Shown: positions 46,150-59,379, counted from the first letter of the stretch. The stretch: DNA of 64,000 nucleotides from QHXQ01 sp963788965 (GCA_963788965.1 CAWBIK010000007.1:4233-68232), one strand, 5' to 3'. The notes: a model not told the origin generated them from the sequence alone. Made by a program: numbers and translations.

Positions 46150-46398
46150 GAAGGGCCGCCGGGGTTGGTGGGGGGCGAAGCAACCGGACGGGCGGCGGAT
46201 ACGTCTCATGCGCGTCGTTTCTTTCGTGCGCGGACGGAGAGCCTCACCTGAGTTAGCCTCGCGGTGAATGACCACTGACCAACCGGCGCGAAAGAGTCTC
46301 AAACCCCCAATCTGGTCGAAGCTGTGCGCCCGTGCCCGCGTTGTGTGCCGTCGTGCTGCTGAGACTTCCGCTGACCTCGCAATAAGGAGAAAGCTGTT
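46150..46398 (+). other. Structured leader candidate, no ORF
   Basis: About 250 bp upstream of the next gene without a coding frame I trust. GCCGCC (46152) pairs with GGGCGGC (46188 region) and inside it GGTTG pairs with CAACC, giving a nested hairpin; more GC-rich complementarity follows. It does not match a riboswitch class I know. Confidence 0.35.
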
Positions 46399-46956
46399 AT
46401 GCATATGGAGCGAAGCGCGGCCCGCAAGCCCGTGAGCGCGCGCCTGTTGGCCCTCGTCTGCCTGCTGCTGTTGTCGGCCGGCGCGGCGTTTGGCCAAGAA
46501 GCGAGCGCGCAGGCGACGGCCGCCGAACAGGAGTTGAACGTGTCGGATGTATTGAAACTGCCGGGCAAGGTGATCGGGCGTGGCGTGAACACGACGACAA
46601 CTAAGGGCGTGGCGAAGTTGCGCTCGTACCGCGTCGAAGAAGTGACGCTGCCGCAGATCACCGAGGTCGAGTTGAGCGGACAGCGCGTGCCCGTGACGAA
46701 AGCGTTCCGTCTGGTCTTGACGGGCGGGCCGTTCCCCGTGCGGGCGCTACCGGCGGTCGTCTGGTTGGACGACGTGGCCGTGGGCTACGGCATCGAGAAC
46801 GAAGACCTGACCGAGATCAGTGTCGTCACTTATGACGAGGCGCTGTTGCGCGACGGCGCGACCATCGCGCTCTCGTATGGCGACAAAGAGAACAAGAAAG
46901 ACCGCACGGCGCTGCCGGAGAAACTCAAGCTCGACACGAAAGGAGTCCAACCTTAA
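46399..46956 (+). CDS. Exported hypothetical protein
   Basis: 185 residues with a Sec signal peptide (RLLALVCLLLLSAGAAFGQ, cleaved near FGQEA). The mature part has beta-rich segments (KLRSYRVEEVTLPQITEVEL, FRLVLTGGPFPVRALPAVVW, ENEDLTEISVVTYDEALLRD). No family recognised. Good ribosome site (AAGGAGA, 8-nt spacer). Its stop overlaps the start of the hydrolase gene (TAATG), so the two are co-translated and probably work together outside the cytoplasm. Confidence 0.7.
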   Translation: MHMERSAARKPVSARLLALVCLLLLSAGAAFGQEASAQATAAEQELNVSDVLKLPGKVIGRGVNTTTTKGVAKLRSYRVEEVTLPQITEVELSGQRVPVTKAFRLVLTGGPFPVRALPAVVWLDDVAVGYGIENEDLTEISVVTYDEALLRDGATIALSYGDKENKKDRTALPEKLKLDTKGVQP

Positions 46957-48695
46957 TGCATAGACACCTCACGCCCCTCGCACTCACATTACTTTTGACA
47001 TTGGCGTGCGCGTTCGTCGCCACCGCCCAGACACCCGACCCCGGCACAACCGGCCCTTACGCCGTCACGCGCGAAGAGTACAACTACGGCAACAGCGTCT
47101 TTCGCCCGACCGGCTTCCCGATCTCCGTCGAACTGCGCGCCTCGGTCCATCACCCGACCGACATGACCGGCGGCCCCTTCCCTGTCGTCGTCTTCCTGCA
47201 CGGGCGGCACGCCACCTGTTATCGCAACTCGACGGCCACGCTGCGCTGGCCATGTCTCAGCAACGAGCAACCGATCCCAAGTTTTCAAGGCTACGACTAC
47301 ATCGCCCAGACATTAGCCAGCAACGGCTACTTCGTCATCTCGGTCAGCGCCAACGGCATCAACGCCTACGACAACAACGTGGCCGACCTCGGCATGCAGG
47401 CGCGCGCCGAACTCATGCAGCGCCACCTCAGTCAGTGGCAGACCTTCAACACCACGGGCGCAGCGCCCTTCGGCACGAAGTTCGTCGGCAAAGTTGACCT
47501 AACGCGCGTCGGCACGATGGGCCACTCGCGCGGCGGCGAAGGCGTCGTCAAACATTATGTCTATAACGCCAGCTTAGGCTCGCCCTACGGCATCAAGGCC
47601 GTCTTCCCGCTCGCGCCCGTTGACTTCAACCGGCCCGTCGCCAACAACGCCGCGCTCGGCGTCGTCCTGCCCTACTGCGACGGCGACGTGAGCGACAATC
47701 AAGGCGTCCACTTCTACGACGACGCGCGCTACAACGTCGCGGGCGACACCGGCGCGAAGCACACCATCCAAGTGATGGGCGGCAATCACAACTACTACAA
47801 CACCATCTGGACACCCGGCATGTTCCCCGCCGGCACGTCCGACGATTGGACGGCCTACGTCACCGGCGGCACGCTCGACGGGCAGTGCGGCACGGTCGCG
47901 GGCAACAAACGCCTGACCAGCGCGCAGCAGCGCGGCACTGGCCTCGCTTACCTGTCGGCCTTCATGCGCGTCTACGTCGGCGGCGAGACGCAGTTCACGC
48001 CCATCCTGACGGGCGCGGCCCCGCCGCCCGCGTCCGCGCAGACGACCGCCATCAACGTCTCCTATCACGCGCCCGACGCGGCCACGAAGCGCCGCGACGT
48101 GAACCGTCTGCTGACCGCCACGAACCTGACCACCAACACGCTCGGCGGCGCAACCACGCAGACGGGCCTGACGCCGCACGACCTCTGCGGCGGCAACTCG
48201 CCCCAGCCGCAGCACTGTCTCCCGCTACCCAATCCACCAGTCGTCAACCGCACACCACGCCGAGCGCACGCGCGACGACCTTGCGCGGCCTCAGCCAACT
48301 ACGCACAGGCTGGAACGGCGGCGGCGCGAGCTACACGAACACGCTCCCCGCCGGCACGAACAACGTGAGCGGCTTCCAAGCTGCTACAGTTCCGCGTCAG
48401 CGTCAACTTCGCCGACCTGCGCAACCCGAACGCCGCGCAGAACTTCTCCGTCGTGTTGATCGACGGCACAGGCGCGCAAAGCACTGTGCGCGTCGGCGAC
48501 GTGTCCGGCGCACTCTTCTATCCGCCGGGCACAACCGGCCCCGTGCCGAAAGTCCTCTTGAACATGGTGCGCGTCCCGCTCACCTCGTTCACGGGCGTCA
48601 ACCTGTCCGACATACGCACCGTCAAATTCCAGTTCGATCAAACCGCACAGGGCGCACTCCTGATCTCCGATCTCGCCTTCGCCTCTGCGCCCTAA
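46956..48695 (+). CDS. Secreted alpha/beta hydrolase with C-terminal beta domain, two frame changes
   Basis: Signal peptide TPLALTLLLTLACAFVATAQ, then an alpha/beta-hydrolase core: GGPFPVVVFLHGRHATCYRN (oxyanion-hole region), nucleophile elbow GTMGHSRGGEGVV, a probable acid in LPYCDGDVSDNQG and a probable catalytic His in MGGNHNYYNTIW. Near 48,235 the frame changes (LRGLSQLRTGWNGGGASYTN follows in another frame) and near 48,380 again, leading to NFSVVLIDGTGAQSTVRVGD and a C-terminal beta-sandwich-like domain. The two changes cancel, so the restored protein has about 579 residues. Substrate unknown; esterase or polyester hydrolase activity is a guess. Confidence 0.82.
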
Positions 48696-48722
48696 CCGAC
48701 CGAACACTACAGCCACTTTCCA

Positions 48723-48764
48723 GACGGACGCCGCCGCGCAAGCGACCCGGCGTCCGTCGCTTTT
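48723..48764 (+). terminator. Rho-independent terminator
   Basis: GACGGACGCCG pairs with CGGCGTCCGTC, followed by GCTTTT. It closes the hydrolase transcript. Confidence 0.8.
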
Positions 48765-48814
48765 AATGATATAGTTAGCGGCAACAAGGCTCGCGTCCGA
48801 GGCAGCCGCCGGCC

Positions 48815-49069
48815 ATGAAGAAACGAAAACTATTGCAGCAGGCGTTGACGAGGCCGAAGAATTTTCGTTTCAATGACATGGTTACTCTGGTCGAGGCTTT
48901 CGGGTTTCGCTTGTTGCGCACAAGCGGCAGTCATCATATCTTTGGACATCCACGGGTCGCAGAACAGTTGAACTTGCAAGCCGTGCGCGGCTTAGTCAAG
49001 CCATATCAGATCGGGCAATTCCTGCAACTGGTCGAGCGGTATAATTTGCAGCTAGAGGCAGATGGATGA
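48815..49069 (+). CDS. hicA: HicA-type toxin (mRNA interferase)
   Basis: 84 residues. The HicA/YcfA double-stranded RNA-binding-like fold is recognisable: MVTLVEAFGFRLLRTSGSHH with the catalytic His in GSHHIFGHP, and GLVKPYQIGQFLQLVERYNL. In known systems HicA cleaves mRNA until neutralised by HicB. The longer N-terminus (KKRKLLQQALTRPKNFRFND) is common in this subfamily. It overlaps hicB by 4 bp (ATGA). Confidence 0.85.
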   Translation: MKKRKLLQQALTRPKNFRFNDMVTLVEAFGFRLLRTSGSHHIFGHPRVAEQLNLQAVRGLVKPYQIGQFLQLVERYNLQLEADG

Positions 49070-49287
49070 AGGATTATCACATCAACATCTTTTACAGCGA
49101 AGAGGATGAAGGCTACATCGCGGACATTCCCGACCTAGCCATGTGCTCGGCGTTCGGACAGACACCGGCCGAGGCTTTGGCGGAAGTCGAGCAGGCCAAG
49201 CAACTCTGGCTGGCAGCGGCCCGCGCGGCCGGCAAACCTGTGCCTGAGCCGCGCTATCGTCCGGCCATTTACAAACTAGCTTCTTAA
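49066..49287 (+). CDS. hicB: HicB-type antitoxin
   Basis: 73 residues with the HicB fold: HINIFYSEEDEGYIADIPDL, CSAFGQTPAEALAEVEQAKQ and LWLAAARAAGKPVPEPRYRP. There is no separate C-terminal DNA-binding domain, so this is the short form and may not autoregulate. Directly follows hicA. Confidence 0.88.
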   Translation: MKDYHINIFYSEEDEGYIADIPDLAMCSAFGQTPAEALAEVEQAKQLWLAAARAAGKPVPEPRYRPAIYKLAS

Positions 49288-49301
49288 CAGCTTCAACGAA
49301 C

Positions 49302-51085
49302 ATGCTTGCGCCGGAGACAATCTTGCAGGAGCGTTATCGCGTCGTGCGCCAGTTGGGGCAAGGCGGGATGGGGGCGGTGTATGAGGCGATGGACGAGCGC
49401 CTGCATCGCACGGTGGCGTTGAAGGAGACGCTGGTTGAGCATGAGGAGTTGCGGCGCGCGTTCGCGCGTGAGGCGCGGCTGCTGGCGAACTTGAATCATC
49501 CGGCGCTGCCGAAGGTGATCGATCATTTCAGCGAGGGCACAGGCCAGTATCTCGTGATGGAGTTCATCGCGGGCGCTGATCTGGCGCAGCAACTCACGGA
49601 GCAGGGGCGGCCGTTTCCGGTCGAGCCGGTGCTGGCTTGGGCGGACGAGTTGTTGGACGCGCTCGAATATTTGCACGCGCTCGAACCGCCCGTCATCCAC
49701 CGCGACATTAAACCGGCGAACCTGAAGCTCACGCCCAAAGGGCATGTGGTCCTGCTCGACTTCGGGTTGGCGAAGGGCACGGCCGGGCAGATGACGCGCG
49801 CGCACGCGAGCCAGAGCGTGCTCGGCTACACGCCCAACTACGCCGCGCTGGAACAGATACAAGGCGAGCGCACCAGCCCGCGCTCAGACCTCTACTCGCT
49901 CGCGGCCACGCTCTACCACCTGCTGACAGGCCACGCGCCCATCGACGCATTGAAGCGCGCTACTGAAGCATTACACGACGAGATCGATCCGTTGCGCCCC
50001 GCGCATGAAGTCAACCCGGAAGTGTCGGTCGCGTTGAGCAACGTGCTGCTGCGCGCGCTGGCGCTCCGGCCCACGCTCCGCCCCGCGAATGCCGCCGACC
50101 TGCGCGCCGCACTCGCACAGGCCCGCACGGGCGCACCCGTCACGCAAGCCGACGACGAGGCGACGCGCGTGCATCTGCCCGCGACGATCATAGGCGCACA
50201 GACAACGCAGGACCTGGAACGCGACACGATGCTCATGCCGCCGCGCGTTGACAGCCGACCCGCGCAGCCGACAACAACGCCGACGCACGCGGGCGCGACC
50301 GTCGCAGCCCGCGCACCGCACACACGCACGGCGGCCGGCGCTGGTCGCTAATCGCCGCGCCCTTCCTCGTCCTCATGCTGCTTGCCATCGGCTTCTTCGC
50401 TTATCAAGCCTATCGCGCCGGGTTGAACACACAGCAGACCGCGCCCGCCACGGCGTCGCCTCAACCACAGACCAGTCAACCGTCGTCCGCGCAGACCGCG
50501 CCGACGACGCAGCCGGTCGCACAGACAGCGCAAACGCCCCCAAGCGCGAGCGCGCCCACGCCTGCCGCGACCCGCACGCCCGCGCCGGCCGCTACGCCCG
50601 ACGACAAGCCACGCACCGATCAGCAGCGCGCTGAACAGCAGCAACGCGCCGAACAGCAACGCGCACCGCAACAGCAACGCGCGGCCGAAGCGTTGGTGGA
50701 TGCGCCCGACGCGCCGCAGGTTAATCTGCCACCCGGCGCAGCCATCTTGCGGTTGCCGTCGGCCCGTGTGCAAGCGGAACTGCAAAGCGCCCGCGCCGAG
50801 TTAAACCGGGCCCGCATCGGGCGCGAGGCCGCGCGGCGCGACTTCCAACGCGCGCGCCAACAGTTCAAGGCCGGCGAGATCGATCAAGCTCAATATCAGG
50901 CCGCCGAAGGGCGCGTGACCGCAGCCAACCAGACGCTCGACGCGGCCGCCATGCGCTACGAGGCGCTCAGGGCCGCGGCGCAGGCGCTCGCGCCCAACGG
51001 CGTACAAGTGCCCGCGCCCGGCATGGACACGCCGGCCCTACCGCGCCGGCCGCGCCGCATCGTCGTCCGACCGCGCACGCCTTGA
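49302..51085 (+). CDS. Membrane Ser/Thr protein kinase, frame change near 50,320
   Basis: N-terminal Hanks-type kinase: LGQGGMGAVYEAMDERLHRT (Gly loop), VALKETLVEHEELR (catalytic Lys), IHRDIKPANLKLTPKGHVVL (catalytic loop), LDFGLAKGT (DFG) and SDLYSLAATLYHLLTGHAP. After a Thr/Pro-rich linker the frame changes; restored, it gives one membrane helix (FLVLMLLAIGFFAYQAYRAG), a Gln/Thr/Pro-rich stretch (about 365-470) and an extracytoplasmic coiled coil (VQAELQSARAELNRARIGRE). About 594 residues in all. Begins 15 bp after hicB. Likely sensor of envelope state; ligand unknown. Confidence 0.88.
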
Positions 51086-51155
51086 ACGCGCGCGCCCGCA
51101 GCCGGCTCAAGCGATCTTTTTGTGCAACCTTCGTTCGTCCTGCGTGTAAACAGTT

Positions 51156-52873
51156 ATGTTGCGATCAACTCATGTGTGCCGCCGCGCGCTCATAGACTTG
51201 CTACTCGTCGCCGCCTGCACGCTCGCGCTGGCGCACACCGCGCCGGCCCAAACGCCTGCGCCCGACAACGCGACCACGGCGGGCACGATTGCCGGCCGCG
51301 TCACGTCGGACGGGCACGGATTGGCCGGCGCACTCGTCGCGTTGCTGCCGACCGAGTTCACGCGCGAAGCGCGACCCGCAGCTAAGACTAAGACCGACGC
51401 GGACGGTCGTTATCGTCTGACCAACGTGCCGCCCGGCAGTTATTCTTTGAGCGTGACCGCGCCCGCTTACATCAGCGCGGACACGACCCCCAACACGGCG
51501 CGGCAGGGGCGCTTGCTCAACGTCGCGGCGGGCGACCGGCTCGAAGGCTTGGACTTCACGCTCACGCGCGGCGGCGTCATCACGGGCCGCATCGCCGACG
51601 CCGAAGGCAAGCCCATCGTCGAAGCGTCGGTACGCCTCATGCCCGTGGACGAAGCTGACACACGCAACTCGCAGTTCAACGCGCGGCTTTCGCCTTACAC
51701 GTTTCAGACCGACGACCGTGGCATCTATCGCCTCTTCGGTCTGCCCGCCGGGCGCTACTACGTCTATGTCGGCGAGTCGCCGGGCGACAACTTGGTGCGT
51801 ATGAACGGCGGCAGCACTTACTACCCGCGCACGTTCTACGGCGACACAAGCGAGATGACCGAAGCCAAGCCCGTCGAAATTTTGAGCGGCGCGGAAGCAA
51901 GCGGCGTTGACATCACAGTCAGTAAACCCGAACGCACATACGATGTGACCGGGCGCATCGTGGACGAAGCGGGCCGCCCGTCTCCGGCGCGAGCCTCGTC
52001 TGTAGTCCGCTGAACGCGCAGGGACGTTATCTGGGCGGCTACGTCGGCACGCCTGATCGCACGAACGAGCGCGGCGAATTTAAGTTGAAGAATCTGCGCC
52101 CCGGCCGCTACGCCGCTTACGCGGCCGAGGGGGCAGCGTTCACCGGGGAACAGGGCGCGTTTTATAGCGACACTGTCAACTTCGAGATCGCCGCGCAAGA
52201 TGTCGGCGGGCTTGAGATCAAACTCATGCGCGGCGCAACCTTGAGCGGCACAGTGGTCATTGAAGGCCCGGCCACGCAGACCGCGCGGGTGCGACTCGCA
52301 GACCTGCGTGTGGCGGCAAACACGATCCGCACGACGGCCGAACTTGTGCCGCCACTCGCGCAGCAAGCACGCGTCAACGCGGACGGCAGCTTTCTGCTCA
52401 CAGGCTTGCGGCCGGGTCAACTCGGTCTGTTCCTCGGCTATCCCGTCCCGAAAGGTCTGACGCTCATGCGCGTGGAGCGCGGCGGCGTCGTGCAACCGCG
52501 CGGGCTGCCGATTGCAGCCGGTGAACAAGTGACGGGCGTGCGCGTGCTCGTCGCTTACGGCGCGGGTGTGATTCGTGGGCAAGTGCAGTTCCCGAACGGC
52601 GCACCGCCCGCAGGTCAACGCGTCATGGTCCTCGCGCGGCGCACGGGCGACACCGCCGGCCCGTCCGGCATGTCTGCACAGGTGGATGAACTCGGCCGCT
52701 TCATCATGGACAACTTGCCGGCGGGCGAATACGAGTTGACGATGTTCAATACCTTTACAGGCCCGCCCAAGCCGGGACAGCGGCGCACGCCCGCCGACCG
52801 CAGGCTCGTCAACGTGCCCGATAGCGGCGAAGTACAGGTCATGCTCGTCTTCAACCAAACCCAGCCGCAGTAG
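51156..52873 (+). CDS. Secreted protein with carboxypeptidase-regulatory-like domains (1), frame change near 51,985
   Basis: Signal peptide (ALIDLLLVAACTLALAHTAP) and a chain of Ig-like/CarboxypepD_reg-type beta domains: AGTIAGRVTSDGHGLAGALV, GRYRLTNVPPGSYSLSVTAP, GVITGRIADAEGKPIVEASV, then after the frame change FKLKNLRPGRYAAYAAEGAA, GATLSGTVVIEGP and GVIRGQVQFPNGAPPAGQRV. About 572 residues restored. Each domain shows the G-x-V-x-D-x-x-G-x-P pattern of the fold. Probably an adhesive or structural surface protein; the neighbouring gene is a paralogue. Confidence 0.83.
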
Positions 52874-52904
52874 CGCACGCGACCGCAGCCGCACAACAAC
52901 CATC

Positions 52905-54666
52905 ATGCCGCGATCTCAGTCACACATAACGCGCTTGCTTCGTTCTGCGCTTAGCACGTGCGCGCTCTTGCTGTGTGCCTTGTGCGCACAAGCACAGACG
53001 GGCGGCTCGATCACCGGGCGCGTCATAGACGACGCGGGGCAGCCCATCGTTAACGCACAAGTTTTTATCTCGACCCCGCCACGCAGCGCGCGGACGATGA
53101 GCGATCCGGAAGGCAAGTTCAGCTTCGACAATCTGGCGCGCGGCGCTTATGCCGTCAGTGCGAACGCGCCCGGCTATTTCGACCCGACGACGCTTGAGTC
53201 CGAGCGCAACGAGCGCACTTACTACCGGCCCGGCGACAGCGTCACGATCAGACTGAGCAAAGGCGGCGTCATCGCCGGACGCGTGCGCGACGCGGGCGGC
53301 GAGCCAATTATCGCCGTGCGCGTCCAAGCCATCCGCGTGCGCGCGCTCGACAAACAACAGCCCAACAGCTACACGTCGCCGAACGGGCGCGTCTATGAAC
53401 GCACGACCGATGATCGCGGCGTCTATCGCTTCTACGGTCTGCTGCCCGGCGTCTATCTTGTCGCCGCAGGCGGCAACGGCCTCAACAGCTTCGGTCCGCG
53501 CCCGTCCCCTTATGACGACGACGTGCAGACCTTCTATCCCGCGACCACACGCGACGGCGCAAGCGAACTGGTCCTACACGAAGGCCAAGAACTGCCCGAC
53601 GTTGACATACGTTATCGCGGCGAGCCGGGCCACGCCATCAGCGGCCGGGTCGAGAACGCGGGCAATACACCCGTCGCACTCACAATCATCCCGGCCGGTT
53701 TCAACTACGTGGCGAGCAATCGCTTTCTATCTGACCGCGCGAATAGCAACTTCTTCATCTTCGAGGGTCTGGCCGACGGCGAGTACGATCTCGTCGCCGA
53801 GCAATACACAACCGGCGCGACATCTGCGCGCACAGCGGCCGCGAGTCAACGCGTCAGCGTGCGCGGCGCGGACCTGACCGGCCTCAAGCTCACACTCGCG
53901 CCGCTCGCCGCCGTCACGGGGCGCGTCGTGCTTGAAGCCGCGCCACAGCCCGCGCCGTGGAAAGAGCAATGTCAAAGCAAGCTCGACGCCACGATGGGCG
54001 AGACGCTCATCAACGCGCGCCGCGAACCTGAGGCGCGCACCACTAACCCGCACACCGGCGGCGTGCGTCTGACTTGGCGCTGCGCCCGACGACAAAGGCG
54101 AGTTTGCCTTGCGCGGTCTAACAAGCGGTCGCTTCCGTTTCAGCGTGCGCCCGCCCGGCCCCGACTGGTACGTGCGCGCCGCCATGCTTGCTCCCACGCC
54201 CGCACCCGGCAGCAGGCGTGCGCCCACCACGCCCACGCGCGCCGCCGACACGAACCCGCTCGTTGATGGACTGACGCTCGCCCCCGGCGCGCAGGTCAAC
54301 GATCTGACTATCACACTCACACCGGGCGCGGCCGAACTAGGCGGCCACGTCACGACCGCGAGCGCAGGCGCAACGCTGCCCGCGCTGCAAGTCTTCCTCG
54401 TCCCCGTCGAGCGCGAGCGCGCCGACGAAGTACTGCGCTACGCCGTCACACGCGCCCGCATCGACGCCACGTTTGCTTTCACACAACTCGCGCCCGGCCG
54501 CTATCACCTACTGGCCGAGCGCACGCCCGACGGCGAGGCTGTGCCGCCAACCTTCGACGCGCCGATGCGTGCCCGCCTGCGCCGCGCCGCCGAGACGCAA
54601 AAGCACCTAGTCGAGTTGAAGCCCTGTCAACGCGTTGACGACTTCACATTCAACTTCATACCGTGA
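52905..54666 (+). CDS. Secreted protein with carboxypeptidase-regulatory-like domains (2), frame change near 54,080
   Basis: Paralogue of the previous gene: signal peptide (RLLRSALSTCALLLCALCAQ), GSITGRVIDDAGQPIVNAQV, GKFSFDNLARGAYAVSANAP, GVIAGRVRDAGGEPIIAVRV, GVYRFYGLLPGVYLVAAGGN and AVTGRVVLEAAP. After the frame change near 54,080: GEFALRGLTSGRFRFSVRPP, GPDWYVRAAM and a last domain (FAFTQLAPGRYHLLAERTP). About 587 residues restored. 30 bp separate it from the first copy, so they form an operon produced by gene duplication. Confidence 0.83.
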
Positions 54667-54670
54667 ACGC

Positions 54671-54727
54671 AGAATGATGAATGATGAATGACAAACAAGC
54701 TATTTGCTATTCATCATTCATCATTCT
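54671..54727. repeat. Heptamer-repeat hairpin, GAATGAT type
   Basis: Left arm 54671-54695 and right arm 54703-54727 (AGAATGATGAATGATGAATG and its complement) pair at 23 of 25 positions around CAAGCTA. It lies between convergent genes. Confidence 0.9.
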
Positions 54728-54743
54728 TCGTTCATCATTTGCT

Positions 54744-55970
54744 TTACGGATGTGGTGCGGGCGGCGCGGCGGTCATCGTCGCGTGATGCACGTCGGGCAG
54801 GAAGTAGAAGAGGATCGCCAAGATCGCATAGACCGAGAGCAGTTGCACGCCCTCGATCCAGTTGCTTTCGCCGTCGCTGCTGATCTGTTCGACGATGAAG
54901 ACCGAGGCGACGACCGCGACGATCTCAGGGATGGTGAACTCAAGATTCATCGGCGCGCCGAACAGGTATGAGGCGAACACAAGCACCGGCGCGACGAACA
55001 GCGCGATCTGCAAGCTTGAGCCGAGCGCGATCCCCAAGCTCAAGTCCATCTTGTTGCGCAATGCCATCAAGATCGCCGACGAGTGTTCGGCCGCGTTGCC
55101 GATGATGGCGACCACGATGACGCCGACGAAAACTTCCGTCAGCCCCAACGTCTCGCGCGCGCCCTCGACCGCGCCCACCAGAAACTCCGAGATGAGCGCC
55201 ACGAACGCCGTCGCAATGGACAGGACGAGCGCCGACTTGCCCTTCGACCAGTGCGCCCCTTCTTCTTGGGCCGCCAGCGCCAACTCATGCCCCACTTCGC
55301 ACGCCGCGCCCTGTTCCATCTTGCCGACGAACAACTCCTTGTGCGTTACCAGCGAGAAGACGAGCGTGGCGATGTAAGTGAGAAAGAGCACGACGGCGAT
55401 GGCGAGCGATAGGCTTTGTTCCTTCGCGGGCGTCCAGCCGCCGGCGGCGACCGAGACGCGCGCCGCTGCTTGATGAAAGATCGTCGGGATGATGAGCGCG
55501 ATGGCCGCGAGCGTCAACGCCGTCGCCGTGATCCCCGCCGCCATGCGGTTAAACTCCTGCTGTCGAAACTTCAAGCCGCCGGCCAAGAGCGACGCGCCCA
55601 GTACGAGCAGCACGTTGCCGATGATCGAGCCGGTGATCGAAGCTTTGACGACGCCCTCCAACCCTTTCGATAACGCGAACAGAGCGATGATCAACTCGGC
55701 GGCGTTGCCGAACGTGGCGTTCAACAATCCGCCGACGCCCTGCCCCATATGTTCGGCCAGATGTTCCGTTGCGCGTCCCATCCAACCCGCCAGCGGGATG
55801 ATCGCCAGCCCCGACACGATGAACAGCGCCGTCTGATTCTCAAGACTCGGCACGAAGCGCAACACAATGGCGATGGGCACGAAGACAAGCAGCCAGTTCA
55901 AGCTCGGCTTGAGCCACGAGCGGCGCGCGGGCCGCGGTGCAGGCGCAGCGTCAGTTGCAGATGTCGGCAT
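54744..55970 (-). CDS. Calcium/proton (CaCA-family) antiporter
   Basis: 408 residues with about eleven membrane helices. The two inverted alpha repeats that bind the cation are clear: NATFGNAAELIIALFALSKG (about 84-103) and VVAIIGNAAEHSSAILMALR (about 291-310), each with GNAAE. An acidic loop (EEGAHWSKGK) separates the halves. This pattern matches Cax/ChaA-type Ca2+/H+ exchangers that export calcium using the proton gradient. An N-terminal Pro/Ala/Arg tail of ~20 residues is variable. Single gene between two hairpins. Confidence 0.93.
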   Translation of the reverse strand: MPTSATDAAPAPRPARRSWLKPSLNWLLVFVPIAIVLRFVPSLENQTALFIVSGLAIIPLAGWMGRATEHLAEHMGQGVGGLLNATFGNAAELIIALFALSKGLEGVVKASITGSIIGNVLLVLGASLLAGGLKFRQQEFNRMAAGITATALTLAAIALIIPTIFHQAAARVSVAAGGWTPAKEQSLSLAIAVVLFLTYIATLVFSLVTHKELFVGKMEQGAACEVGHELALAAQEEGAHWSKGKSALVLSIATAFVALISEFLVGAVEGARETLGLTEVFVGVIVVAIIGNAAEHSSAILMALRNKMDLSLGIALGSSLQIALFVAPVLVFASYLFGAPMNLEFTIPEIVAVVASVFIVEQISSDGESNWIEGVQLLSVYAILAILFYFLPDVHHATMTAAPPAPHP

Positions 55971-55988
55971 AGCATCTATTTACCATGA

Positions 55989-56073
55989 AAAGGGCGCGAA
56001 TCGTGAATCTTAAATCGTAAATCGATAAGAACTGGTCTTGATCTATTCACGATTTAAGATTCACGGTTCACGA
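55989..56073. repeat. Heptamer-repeat hairpin, CGTGAAT type
   Basis: CGTGAATCTTAAATCGTAAA and ATTCACGATTTAAGATTCAC form a stem of about 22 of 26 pairs around AAGAACTGGTCTTG, between divergent genes. Confidence 0.85.
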
Positions 56074-56126
56074 TCTTTTCGTCCGCGCTTTCCGCCCCGC
56101 GCGACGTGTGCTTAAATGTTCCGTGG

Positions 56127-56720
56127 ATGCAACAGACCATGCGACATGAACACACGCTCGATGCAACGCGCGCCGCGCTCGTCGTCATCGACATGCAGGA
56201 AAGCTTTCGTCACCACATCGCGGACTTCGCCGAGACGGCGGCGCGCATTGCGCTCGTCACCCACGCGGCGCAGTTATTGCACGTGCCCGTCGTCGTCACC
56301 GAGCAGTACCCGAAAGGCTTAGGGCCAACGGCCGCAGAGATACGCGCCGTGTTGCCCGCAAGCGTCGTGCCGATTGAGAAGACCGCCTTCAGTTCGTGCG
56401 GCGCGCAAGAGTTCTGCGCGCGGCTCGACGAGGCCGGCGCGCGGCAAGTGCTGGTGTGCGGCATCGAAGCGCACATCTGCGTCAACCAGACCACACACGA
56501 TCTCCTCGCGCGCGGCTTCCAAGTGCATCTCTTAACCGACTGCATCACCTCCCGCACCGCGCACAACAGACAAACCGGCCTCGAAAAGATGCAGGCGAGC
56601 GGCGCGCTCCCCTCGTCAATCGAACTGGCCCTCTTTGAACTCCTGCGCGACGCGCGGCACGAACAGTTCAAGGCCGATACAGAAATTGATCAAGTAGGAT
56701 CGTGCATCGTTCGATCGTGA
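56127..56720 (+). CDS. Isochorismatase-family cysteine hydrolase
   Basis: 197 residues from the ATG at 56127. Catalytic triad of the family is visible: Asp in ALVVIDMQESFRHH, Lys in PVVVTEQYPKGLGPT, Cys in LVCGIEAHICVNQTTHDLLA. The segment FSSCGAQEFCARLDEAGARQ and LLTDCITSRTAHNRQTGLEK complete the fold (YcaC-like/nicotinamidase-like). Substrate unknown. The last residues (VGSCIVRS) are read from the following hairpin. Confidence 0.9.
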   Translation: MQQTMRHEHTLDATRAALVVIDMQESFRHHIADFAETAARIALVTHAAQLLHVPVVVTEQYPKGLGPTAAEIRAVLPASVVPIEKTAFSSCGAQEFCARLDEAGARQVLVCGIEAHICVNQTTHDLLARGFQVHLLTDCITSRTAHNRQTGLEKMQASGALPSSIELALFELLRDARHEQFKADTEIDQVGSCIVRS

Positions 56721-56775
56721 ATAGTTAACACTGATTCCAGCTATCCGCGATTGACGATTGACGATTCACGAGCTT
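56697..56775. repeat. Heptamer-repeat hairpin, CGTGAAT type (upstream of pcrA)
   Basis: GATCGTGAATAG with a degenerate right arm (CGATTGACGATTGACGATTC) around CACTGATTCC; ends at the pcrA start. Confidence 0.65.
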
Positions 56776-59165
<2,390 letters not shown>

Positions 59166-59379
59166 ACCCACCCGCGCTTCGTTTGACAGCAACTCCGACG
59201 CGGGCCATGATGCAAGTGCCCGCCGCATACCTCGTCTCAATAGCCATGCTTTCTTTAACTGCCGACCGGCTATCGCTTACTGCCCGCTGCTTTTTCCTGT
59301 CATAATGTTTTGCGAACAGACGGAGCGCCGCGTGCGTTTCTGTCGTAGCGTTAACGTCTCGGATGAAGGAACCCCCGCT

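Noticed and set aside
46150..46398. Cyclic-di-GMP or cobalamin riboswitch
   Set aside because: Key conserved segments of those classes are missing; only generic GC-rich pairing is seen.
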